Positions 18,201 to 25,107 of a stretch of DNA of 64,000 bases are shown piece after piece. The stretch covers positions 868,001 to 932,000 of the forward strand of contig NZ_RAPV01000002.1 in NCBI RefSeq assembly GCF_003610295.1. The letters run 5' to 3'. A program made the position numbers and the translations under genes. This stretch comes from Paraburkholderia sp. BL23I1N1. GTDB lineage: Bacteria > Pseudomonadota > Gammaproteobacteria > Burkholderiales > Burkholderiaceae. Positions within the stretch are counted from its first letter, which is position 1. Every line of letters begins with the position of its first letter. The notes beneath the pieces are model-generated. The model ran no database searches and had not been told where the DNA came from. It worked only from the letters and a program-made list of their open reading frames with translations.

Positions 18201-20787
18201 GTTGGCCGAAAACAAAGAAGGGTTCTATCTGAATCCCAACGCATTGAAGTTATCTATTGACCTAGAGCACAAATGGGCGCAATGCGGGGAATGCACGAGC
18301 CTGATGCCCATTACATTAGACGGCGCGTGCATCTCTTGTGGTTCGCGCGAAACGCAACTGCTGGACCCCGCGAGCGACCCTTACCTTAAGGCCCGCAAGT
18401 CTTTTTGGAGACTGCCTGTTGCTTTGGCTTTGGCACCCGACGCAGTTATAAGCAACATGTCGGTTGAAGAACACACAGCGCAGTTGTCAAATCGAGACTA
18501 CCGAAATGTTCATTCGACAACGGAACTTCATGAGTTGCGCTTTCAGGACATCTTGTTGGCGGAAAAGGACCGGCCTGTAGATGTGCTCAGTTGCACAACG
18601 ACGATGGAAGTAGGTATCGACATAGGGTCATTGGTTGCGGTTGCGCTCAGAAATGTGCCACCTCAGCGGGAGAATTATCAACAGCGAGCTGGACGCGCCG
18701 GACGTCGCGGCTCGTCCGTCTCATCGGTTGTAGCTTTTTCGCAAAACGGGCCCCATGACAGCTATTATTTTCTGAATGCGGCCCGAATGGTGGCAGGTCC
18801 TCCACGAAGCCCAGAATTGAAAACCGATAATCCAAAGATTGCTATACGGCATGTCCACGCGTTCCTTATTCAGACCTTCTTCCAAGACCCGAGCGTTGAG
18901 GGGGCGAAGGCTGGCAGCGGTAGCGCGATATTGCAGAAAGCGCTGGGTAGGACCCGCGATTTCTTCATTCCGGAATCTGACGGCCCCAACTTCTCTAATT
19001 TTGACAGGTGGATGGAGGAAAAGGTATTTGCACCTCCCCATCCCTTGGCTCGCGTCATCGCTGATTGGCTACCTGGCAGTCTCAACGTAGGGACAGCGAA
19101 TGTCTTTGACTGGGTCTTGGAGACCTCTCGGAATTTGATAGTCAAGTTAAGGGCTCTCGCAGAGGAAGTTCGTTCATTGCCGTCGCCGGGTGGCGACGAC
19201 AAGCAGGTAGTTGTTGCCGAAGACGGCAGCGACGAGGCTAATGATGAGGACGCTGACGAAAGGCAACTCGAGCAGGAAGATTTACTGGAGTACCTATTCT
19301 TTCATCAGTTATTGCCAACGTATGCATTCCCAACGAGCCTTTGTAGCTTCCTGGTTGAGGAGTGGAAGCAGAACTCGAAAGGGTACTCGGAAATTAAACT
19401 GGAACAGCAACCTCAGCAGTCGACCGGGCAAGCGCTTAGCGAATACGCGCCTGGCAGGCTTGTAGTTATCAATAAAGAGACTTACCGGTCAGGAGGTGTA
19501 TTCGCAAGTGGACCGGCATCGGACGGGAACAGGGCGGCCGAGCTCTTTGAGGCGAATCGAGCGAAGTGGCTTGTAATCTGCGAAGCGTGTTCTTTTGTTC
19601 AAAATCCCTACGCGGGTGCAAAAGCACTCGTTGCTTGCCCTGTATGTGAAGGGACTTTGAAGAATCGCTTGATGATTCAGCCCGAGGTTTTTGGTCCGGA
19701 GAAAGCAAGAGCACTTTCTGAGGAAGACCGCGACCAAGAGTTCACATACGCGACGATGGCGCAGTTTCCCCAACCAACGGATGCCGAAACGTTCGACTTC
19801 AATGACGGCGGTTCTTATCTGCGGTATGCGCACGCAGAGGACAGACGTCTTTTGACCTTGAACAAGGGCAAGACCATTGAGAGGGAGGGATTGGGATTCT
19901 CTGTCTGTCGGAAGTGCGGGTGCGCTGAGGTCTTCGACGAGAAAAATCCCAAATCTGGAAAGCATTCACGTCCTTACCTGGTGGCCGGTAAAGATATCCC
20001 GCGCGATTGCAGTGGTGATTTCGTACAGACGTTCCTTGGCTATGACTTTTCGACGGACCTATTGCTCCTTCGCTTTGAGATTGCGGCACCTCTAGTAACG
20101 GATGTGGCTTCCCCGAGCGTTGTACAAGTGCTTGAGAGCGCAGCATACAGTCTGGCAGAAGCCCTGCGTCTGGCGGCAAGTCGGCATCAACAGCTTGACC
20201 TCGACCCCACTGAGTTCGGGTCGGGTCACCGAATCTTGCCTCCGAACGCCGAAGGTCGCGTATCGCTCGATATTTACCTCTACGACACTCTCTCCGGTGG
20301 GGCTGGCTACGCCGAATTGGCCGCAAAGTACTTTCGTGAGGTCGTGGAGGAAACTCTTTCCTTGCTTGAGGGGTGCGATTGCGATACGTCATGCACTGAT
20401 TGCCTCGACCACTTTCACAATCAGCATCTGAAACCCCAACTTGACCGGAAGTTAGCCGCTGCGCTCTTACGCTATGGCATGTTTGGTACCTTTCCGAAAA
20501 GTGCTCCGCCGGACGCTCAAGCTTTGTCGCTACGCTCGCTCGCGAGCAGCTTGGAACTAGATGGTATCGCGTGTGAATTTGGAGCTTCGACGGGCGGTGA
20601 ACGAATACCACTGCGGGCGAAGTTGAACTCGAGGACGGTTTCCATCAATTTGTATCCGAGTCTGCTTGCGATGTCGGATAGAGCGTTCGACAAGGATGCA
20701 GCCGGCCTAACGTATCAATTGACGGAAGGTGCGCTGAGGCGTGATTTGCCAGCTGTGCACGCAGAGGTACGTCGAAAGCTGGCGTAG
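15232..20787 (+). CDS. druE: Druantia helicase DruE (SF2 helicase with DUF1998)
   Basis: A very large protein, 1851 residues. Helicase motifs in order: Q-like YPTPYKHQADAL (about 97-108), Walker A ATGTGSGKTES (121-131), DEAH box LVLDEAHMYRG (345-355), motif III TSASLG (385), motif V TTTMEVGIDIGSL and motif VI YQQRAGRAGRRG (about 1150). Several Cys pairs suggest zinc ribbons (near 565-620, 705, 1020, 1450). The C-terminal DUF1998 region has YDTLSGGAGYAELAAKYF and CDCDTSCTDCLDHFHNQHLK (about 1683-1735). DruE is the ATP-dependent nucleic-acid motor shared by all Druantia types, and DEAH-DUF1998 architecture is its hallmark. It starts three bases after druD, no interruption, so the operon appears intact. 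Confidence 0.95.
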   Translation: MRDDEQGKRYGVHDTVFGLHDGLRQYIEAQYHIRDEALVSERTALLQQPQVIAQKAFVEATPVYAFGNSYEKLAIPERAQKALFEIAAVSDNSGLYPTPYKHQADALEAFLGAERKDLVVATGTGSGKTESFLMPIVGTLAIESEERLASRSLPGCRAILLYPMNALVNDQVARIRRLLGNPRVSRIVSEGRDRPVRFGSYTGRTPYPGPRSSGRDSSRIAPLFEDFYNKIEEKPELKAQLQKVGRWPSKDLHRFYNAEAIEKKVYKSGAKQAGKEYFKRNWQYRLITQPDDREMMTRHEMQKECPDILVTNYSMLEYMLMRPVERRIFEDTERWLKADERNELILVLDEAHMYRGAGGAEVALLIRRLIARLGISRSRVRCILTSASLGDKPDDIRKAEQFAIDLTGSSDATGSRQFKVVKGTLESRPEGRPASQTEIDAFHKFQIDRFTSEVTAPSGAFDEVRSLAARLGWSVPPEELDDIPDYLFGQLSKLGPIDLLVNHVSGHATALDVLTTLLCPDSSPDVAERVIDSVLALCSHAKRKDGRVLLPTRLHLFHRGLPGLYACVDPNCTERLVKTGGASILGRFHTKPMLSCTCETKARVYDFYTHRDCGAAFITGWIDENVDFVWHTPERLDSRNKSRKLYPVEILVESKAHSSSRCSDAWLHLETGRLVRARPSVLQGFRHVRIPDKDIQVSEEMTFDECPVCCRRTRKSPEDPSKIMDHITKGEAPFATLVRAQMFHQPPSRRREEKFPNAGRKVLVFSDGRQKAARLARDMPRDMELDLFRQAVAVAAKLLTGIKRETKPTETVLYVAFLAVLAANNVSMFDGADAEKLDQHINAFRRDFGEDLQEALTESFHPGEPPSRYRFLLLKLLCSSYYSLSGTTIGFVEPGKLAFGKLVTQVEGLGLKLNAEQIRGLSVAWIDELLGDFSFEVQFVARLREKAYGFYRPHWGSKGQFSKQFRRALMHGHNLQETDVKKIEDVFCAVLAENKEGFYLNPNALKLSIDLEHKWAQCGECTSLMPITLDGACISCGSRETQLLDPASDPYLKARKSFWRLPVALALAPDAVISNMSVEEHTAQLSNRDYRNVHSTTELHELRFQDILLAEKDRPVDVLSCTTTMEVGIDIGSLVAVALRNVPPQRENYQQRAGRAGRRGSSVSSVVAFSQNGPHDSYYFLNAARMVAGPPRSPELKTDNPKIAIRHVHAFLIQTFFQDPSVEGAKAGSGSAILQKALGRTRDFFIPESDGPNFSNFDRWMEEKVFAPPHPLARVIADWLPGSLNVGTANVFDWVLETSRNLIVKLRALAEEVRSLPSPGGDDKQVVVAEDGSDEANDEDADERQLEQEDLLEYLFFHQLLPTYAFPTSLCSFLVEEWKQNSKGYSEIKLEQQPQQSTGQALSEYAPGRLVVINKETYRSGGVFASGPASDGNRAAELFEANRAKWLVICEACSFVQNPYAGAKALVACPVCEGTLKNRLMIQPEVFGPEKARALSEEDRDQEFTYATMAQFPQPTDAETFDFNDGGSYLRYAHAEDRRLLTLNKGKTIEREGLGFSVCRKCGCAEVFDEKNPKSGKHSRPYLVAGKDIPRDCSGDFVQTFLGYDFSTDLLLLRFEIAAPLVTDVASPSVVQVLESAAYSLAEALRLAASRHQQLDLDPTEFGSGHRILPPNAEGRVSLDIYLYDTLSGGAGYAELAAKYFREVVEETLSLLEGCDCDTSCTDCLDHFHNQHLKPQLDRKLAAALLRYGMFGTFPKSAPPDAQALSLRSLASSLELDGIACEFGASTGGERIPLRAKLNSRTVSINLYPSLLAMSDRAFDKDAAGLTYQLTEGALRRDLPAVHAEVRRKLA

Positions 20788-21156
20788 GGCTAGCTGTAGC
20801 TTCCGGCTCGGGGCCTTCGGCCTTCGAGCCGCAGTTGAGGACGCGTTGCGGTACCCGGCAAAAAGACTCGCTGAAAGGTCGGCTGGCCGCCGGGTCGCCC
20901 CTTGCTGGATATTGACACTTAGCGAGGACTTGCTCAGCCGCCGCCCTACCGGGCGGTTTCGGGCGGTAGCGCCGAAGCAGTAGAACGGACTAACGCAGAA
21001 ATTTTTCGATTTGAGTTTGAGTGAGTGTTTCGGCTGTCTTCAACTCAACTACCAAAGCGGCCGTCTGCTCGATAACCGTATTTCGATAGCCTCTTCTGCG
21101 GAGGACTTAGCTTGTAGACACACCCTCGACGCGCAACCCAACTGCGACATACTTTC
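20788..21156. other. Spacer after Druantia up to the IS3 element
   Basis: About 370 bases with no gene. It contains the druE hairpin described separately. The last bases TTC at 21154-21156 are the left copy of the IS3 target duplication. Confidence 0.4.
20804..20831 (+). terminator. Hairpin after druE
   Basis: CGGCTCG at 20804-20810 pairs with CGAGCCG at 20825-20831, with an inner GGCC/GGCC helix around TTC. It lies 17 bases after the druE stop. There is no T run, so it may act as a Rho-dependent or RNA-stabilising structure rather than a classical terminator. Confidence 0.45.
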
Positions 21157-21219
21157 TGAGCTTGCCCCCGAAAAACGAATCCCTTGCTGAGCAGGTAAGC
21201 TCACGCAAGGAGAAGAACG

Positions 21220-21482
21220 ATGACAGGCAAGGCAAAGCGGGCACAGTACACGCTCGAATTCAAGCTGGAAGCGGTGCGACTGGTCAAGGCCGGGCAAAGC
21301 ATGGCAGCAGTGGCGGCGACACTGGGTGTGGTTGAACAGACGCTGTACAACTGGGTGAAGGCTGACCGGGAAGGCAAGCTGGCGGGGGCTGGAACAAAGC
21401 CAGTAAGCCCGGAACAGATGGAGCTGGCCCGGCTGCGTGCGGAGGTGGCTCGCCTGAAGATGGAGCGAGATATTTTAAAAAA
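21220..21482 (+). pseudogene. IS3 transposase OrfA, interrupted
   Basis: The start MTGKAKRAQYTLEFKLEAVR, AATLGVVEQTLYNWV (helix-turn-helix) and the leucine-zipper-like MELARLRAEVARLKMERDIL are a typical OrfA. The normal sequence breaks at LK (21482) where the IS110 element begins. The missing tail KAAAYFARESM is found at about 23084-23118 on the far side. Removing the insert restores an OrfA of about 100 residues that would end next to the orfB start, so the interruption also uncouples orfB. Confidence 0.85.
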
Positions 21483-21708
21483 CCGCCCCACGCGCTTGCG
21501 CGCCCCCCTCATGAGTAGAAACTCCCAGGGGGTACACTCGATGCGCGCAGAGACAGTGGCCGTAAGCTTCTTGGAGGTATGAACCCCGTCAAAAAACCTG
21601 GCCCAGGGGAAGCTGCGGACTCATCTGTGGTGGCGTCTTCGGGCGACCCCGTTTAGGAAATTGATTAATTCCGAGTCCCCGTCCTGCGCCTGATTATTCA
21701 GGAGGTGG
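21483..21708 (+). ncRNA. Candidate bridge RNA in the IS110 left end
   Basis: IS110 elements of this layout encode a structured guide (bridge) RNA in the non-coding end upstream of the transposase. This 226-bp stretch has no ORF of its own and contains short complementary pairs (for example GGGGGTACACTCG and CCCC/GGGG tracts around 21525-21660). I cannot fold it reliably by eye or identify target- and donor-binding loops, so the call rests on position and family knowledge. Confidence 0.42.
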
Positions 21709-21711
21709 GTG

Positions 21712-23067
21712 ATGCCAAAAGACCGAACCCGATCCAAGCCCTCAGGGTTGCCGATCATTCATCCGTTTGCGGCCGGTATTGATATCGGTTCACGGTTCCA
21801 TGTTGTCGCCGTCAGTCCGGACCTGTGCGACGAGCCGGTGCAGACATTCCAGGCTTTTACCGCCGATTTGCAACGCATGGCCGACTGGCTCGTCGCGACC
21901 GGCACAAAGACGGTTGTGATGGAATCGACCGGCGTGTACTGGGTCGCCGCCTACGAGGTGCTGGAGTCCCGGGGCCTTGAAGTCGTTCTTGCCAATGCAC
22001 GCGAGGCGCGCGCAGTCCCTGGAAGGAAGAGTGATGTCAACGACGCACAATGGCTGCAGCGACTGCACGCGTGTGGGCTACTACGGGCCAGTTTCCGGCC
22101 TGGCCGCGATATAGCGGAATTACGCGCGTACCTGCGCTGCCGCGAAAAGCACACCGACTATGCCGCCGCGCATATCCAGCACATGCAGAAGGCGCTGACC
22201 TTCATGAATATCCAACTGCACCACGTGATCGCGACTATCACGGGTGTCACGGGACTGCGGATCATCCGTGCGATCGTCGCTGGTGAGCGCGATCCAGACA
22301 GGCTGGCGGCGATGCGCGACGTCCGCTGCAAGGAAAGCCTTGAAACCATTCGGAATGCGCTGGTGGGCAACTACCAGCCCGAGCACGTGTTCGCCCTGAA
22401 ACAGGCGCTTGCGCTCTACGACTTTTACCAGCAGTGCATCGACGAGTGCGATGTTGAGATCGAACGTGCTGTCGCAATCCTCAATATCGCTCACCCGATT
22501 CCGGAAGCACCGCTGCCGAAGGCGAAACATCGCAACAAGATGCCCAGCGATCCCAACTTCGATGTACGCACGGCCATGTACCAGCTTGCGGGGACCGACC
22601 TTACGCAAATTCACGGCATCGGCCCGTTCCTCGCTCTGCGCCTGATTGGCGAATGTGGAACGGACCTGAGCCGATGGCCAACCGCCAAGCACTTTACTTC
22701 ATGGCTCACGCTTGCGCCCGGATGCAAGATCAGCGGTGGCAAGGTACTGTCATCGCACATGCGCAAAACCAGCAGCCGCATCACAGTCGCACTCAGGCTT
22801 GCGGCGGTGAGCGTTGGAAGAAGCAATACCGCGCTTGGCGCATTCTACCGACGCCTTGCCGGCCGAATTGGTAACGCCAAAGCCGTGACTGCGACGGCGC
22901 GCAAGATCGCTGTTCTGTTTTATAACGCGATGCGCTATGGCATGGACTACCGCGACCCGGGTGCGGATCATTACGAACAGCAGTACAGGGACCGTGTTAT
23001 CAAGCAGCTTCATCGCCGCGCGGCGCAATTTGGATATTCACTGCAACCTCAGGGCTCGCCAACGTAA
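21712..23067 (+). CDS. IS110-family transposase (DEDD)
   Basis: I prefer ATG 21712 (MPKDRTRSKPSGLPIIHPFA), seven bases after GGAGG, giving 451 residues. The N-terminal RuvC-like DEDD domain is visible: AAGIDIGSRFHVVAVS (Asp), KTVVMESTGVYWVAAYEVLE (Glu), ARAVPGRKSDVNDAQWLQRL (Asp pair). The C-terminal transposase_20 domain has LTQIHGIGPFLALRLIGE, TSWLTLAPGCKISGGKV and the catalytic Ser region HMRKTSSRITVALRLAA. Full length and intact. Known members recombine DNA under guidance of a bridge RNA. Confidence 0.93.
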   Translation: MPKDRTRSKPSGLPIIHPFAAGIDIGSRFHVVAVSPDLCDEPVQTFQAFTADLQRMADWLVATGTKTVVMESTGVYWVAAYEVLESRGLEVVLANAREARAVPGRKSDVNDAQWLQRLHACGLLRASFRPGRDIAELRAYLRCREKHTDYAAAHIQHMQKALTFMNIQLHHVIATITGVTGLRIIRAIVAGERDPDRLAAMRDVRCKESLETIRNALVGNYQPEHVFALKQALALYDFYQQCIDECDVEIERAVAILNIAHPIPEAPLPKAKHRNKMPSDPNFDVRTAMYQLAGTDLTQIHGIGPFLALRLIGECGTDLSRWPTAKHFTSWLTLAPGCKISGGKVLSSHMRKTSSRITVALRLAAVSVGRSNTALGAFYRRLAGRIGNAKAVTATARKIAVLFYNAMRYGMDYRDPGADHYEQQYRDRVIKQLHRRAAQFGYSLQPQGSPT

Positions 23068-23115
23068 AGGTGAGTTTCTTAGGAAAGCCGCTGCGTACTT
23101 CGCCAGGGAGTCGAT

Positions 23116-24006
23116 GTGAAGTACGCATTCATTGAGCGCAATCGACGCCACTGGCCGGTCTCGGTGCTGTGCGAAGTGCTGGAGGTCAGCCCCAGCGGAT
23201 ATCATCAGCGCCGGCAACGCACTGCACAGGACAGGCCGCACCGAAGCCGCTTGAGCGACGATGCACTGCTCGCAAACATTAAGGCGATTCACGCGCAGGT
23301 CAAGGGCGAGTACGGCTGGCCGCGTATGTGGAAGGAACTGCTCGCGCGTGGCGTGCGCGTGGGCAAGGAGCGGGTTCGCAAGCTGATGGCGCAGCATGGC
23401 ATTCGAGCCCGCCACAAGCGCAAGTACATCGCGACGACGAACTCGAACCACGATTTGCCGGTGGCGCCGAATCTGCTGGAGCGCAATTTCACCGCCACCG
23501 CACCGAACCAGGTCTGGACGAGCGATATCACCTATCTGGCAACAGCCGAGGGGTGGGTGTACCTCGCGGTCATCATCGACCTGTTCAGCCGGCAGGTGGT
23601 GGGCTGGTCGATGCAGCCGCACATGAAGGCTGAGCTGGTCACGGACGCACTGCGTATGGCGTGGTTCCGGCGCCACCCGGAAGCCGGCGTAATCGTGCAT
23701 AGCGACCGGGGTAGCCAGTATTGCAGCGGCCTGTTCCAGGACACGTTGAAGGCCTATGGCATGCGTTCGTCGATGAGCCGACGCGGCGATTGCTGGGATA
23801 ACGCGCCGACCGAAAGTCTGTGGGGTTCGCTGAAGGTCGCACGCATGCATGGTCGGCACTTCGCCACGCGGCGTGCCGCAATGGATGAGGTGATTGACTG
23901 GCTGGGCTTTTACAATGCACGCCGGTTACACTCGACACTCGACTACGTCAGTCCCATGACATTCGAGAAAAACTGGTTCGCAGCCCGGCAAGGCGAGGCT
24001 GCGTAA
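23116..24006 (+). CDS. IS3-family transposase OrfB
   Basis: A 296-residue frame beginning with GTG in ATGTGA, where the tail of orfA ends. HTH_21 region (VLEVSPSGYHQRRQR; EYGWPRMWKELLARGVRVGK) is followed by the integrase core with DDE: QVWTSDITYLATAEGWVYLA (Asp), VIVHSDRGSQYCSG (Asp), DCWDNAPTESLWGSLK (Glu). Intact on its own, but separated from its orfA partner by the IS110 element, so the normal OrfAB fusion cannot be made. Confidence 0.92.
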   Translation: MKYAFIERNRRHWPVSVLCEVLEVSPSGYHQRRQRTAQDRPHRSRLSDDALLANIKAIHAQVKGEYGWPRMWKELLARGVRVGKERVRKLMAQHGIRARHKRKYIATTNSNHDLPVAPNLLERNFTATAPNQVWTSDITYLATAEGWVYLAVIIDLFSRQVVGWSMQPHMKAELVTDALRMAWFRRHPEAGVIVHSDRGSQYCSGLFQDTLKAYGMRSSMSRRGDCWDNAPTESLWGSLKVARMHGRHFATRRAAMDEVIDWLGFYNARRLHSTLDYVSPMTFEKNWFAARQGEAA

Positions 24007-24395
24007 TTTCCTCGGTTAAGGGATTCGCCAAACAGGGGCAAGGTCATTCCTGCAAACGGACCAGACGCATCAATGCGCCCGCATCGGATGAGCAGGCGGT
24101 GCTCATGTCCCATTGCGTGGTCACGCGCAAACACTTGAGCCGCTCGTGCGGCCCCCGATTTCCAGCCACACGCTCTTGATACCGATGCGCGCGCTCGACG
24201 GTCTATTGTGCGTGGATTCCTCATATCTTAATGCAAGCCAGCGCGGAGATTCCCATTCTTACCGGCGGCGGGCTGCGCGCGTCCTACTGAGAAGCGAGCG
24301 CGCCGCAAAACGGGGGGTGGTCCGCCGAAGGTGGCGCTGCGCCCGCGAGACTGGCTGTTAATAAACTAGGAGGAACGTTTTAACTCATCGCGGCC

Positions 24396-24404
24396 TGTGG
24401 ATAA
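24396..24404 (-). promoter_or_regulatory. Consensus DnaA box
   Basis: TGTGGATAA is the exact complement of the DnaA consensus TTATCCACA. A single box can occur by chance; its neighbourhood of AT-rich DNA and hairpins makes it noteworthy. Confidence 0.4.
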
Positions 24405-24500
24405 CTTCGCGGGGGGCGCTTTTTTGCCTCCCCCCGCACCCCCCAATAAAACCACAAAGACATGTAGTCCACAAACCTAAAAAGTGAGTTACGAAAAACC

Positions 24501-24527
24501 GGAAGCACCCGCTAAGCGGGCGCTTCC
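24501..24527. repeat. Strong inverted repeat (hairpin)
   Basis: GGAAGC-A-CCCGC, loop TAA, GCGGG-C-GCTTCC: eleven pairs with one A-C mismatch. No T run follows; could be a transcript end or protein-binding palindrome. Confidence 0.5.
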
Positions 24528-24684
24528 AAAGGGAGCACCAATCTGTATTTTGACATCACCAAGCTTTACGCATCATGAATTAATGTGAGAATAAGTTAAT
24601 TTAATCAATGGATTGGGTGATATTTGACATGACATTGTTCCGCTAACCGTTCTGATTTCCCGTAATCAGAAAGTGTAAAGATAG

Positions 24685-24712
24685 AACCCCGCCCTCTAGC
24701 GGGGTTTTCTTT
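24685..24712 (+). terminator. Rho-independent terminator
   Basis: AACCCCGC and GCGGGGTT form an 8-bp stem with a six-base loop, followed by TTCTTTG. A good plus-strand terminator, but no plus-strand gene is visible just upstream; it may have served a gene now lost. Confidence 0.7.
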
Positions 24713-25107
24713 GTCTATCTCAGGTTTACGGCATTTGTGGACCCGCAACATTTGCCGGATGCGCTCCGCCAGCAGGATTCGGGCACGGCGAAAACCCGGC
24801 TTGCGACCAGGCCGTCGCCCGTCAGGCGGAGGCTCCCCCGTCCGGCTCGGCATCCGTATCCTCCACCGTGGCGCCTACTGCAACGCGCATTCCATATGCC
24901 TTCATCATCCGGTACAGCGTGACGCGCGAGATACCGAGTGCCGTCGCCGTTTCTCCCAGCCGGTAATCGTGGCGTAGCAAAGCGCTTTCGATCGCACTGC
25001 GCTCGGCCCGTTCGCGTATGCGGTCGAGCGTCACCGTTTCTCCGGCCGTATGCGATTCGAGGTCGAGGTCATAGGGTGTCAGCAGCCTGCCTTCGGCCAT
25101 GACTAGT

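Larger units (their letters stand above)
21483..23083 (+). mobile_element. IS110-family element inserted in IS3 orfA
   Basis: Boundaries are inferred from where the IS3 orfA reading stops and resumes, so each may be off by a few bases because of an A-rich junction. Inside lie a long non-coding left end of about 225 bp, one transposase gene, and a right end of only about 16 bp. That layout (long 5' non-coding end, short 3' end, no obvious terminal inverted repeats) fits the IS110 subgroup rather than IS1111. Confidence 0.78.
21157..24046 (+). mobile_element. IS3-family element split by an IS110 element
   Basis: Left end TGAGCTTGCCCCCG at 21157 and right end (complement strand) TGACCTTGCCCCTG ending at 24046 form imperfect inverted repeats of about 30 bp that also share GAATCCCTT. 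The trinucleotide TTC flanks both sides (21154-21156 and 24047-24049), the 3-bp duplication normal for IS3. It carries orfA and orfB, but a second element of about 1.6 kb sits inside orfA. Without it the IS3 would be about 1.29 kb, the usual size. Confidence 0.88.
24047..24821. other. Non-coding segment with DnaA box and hairpins
   Basis: About 775 bases without a supported gene between the IS3 element and the broken regulator. It holds a consensus DnaA box, a GC hairpin GCGGGGGG/CCCCCCGC around a T6 loop (24409-24437), two direct CCACAAA copies 17 bp apart (24452, 24469), a second hairpin and a terminator, then AT-rich DNA (24540-24640). This looks like a fragment of a replicon or phage rather than gene desert, but no replication gene is present. 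Confidence 0.4.

Noticed and set aside
24396..24404. Chromosomal replication origin
   Set aside because: Only one perfect DnaA box and no dnaA, dnaN, parAB or rep gene; kept as a weak regulatory site only.
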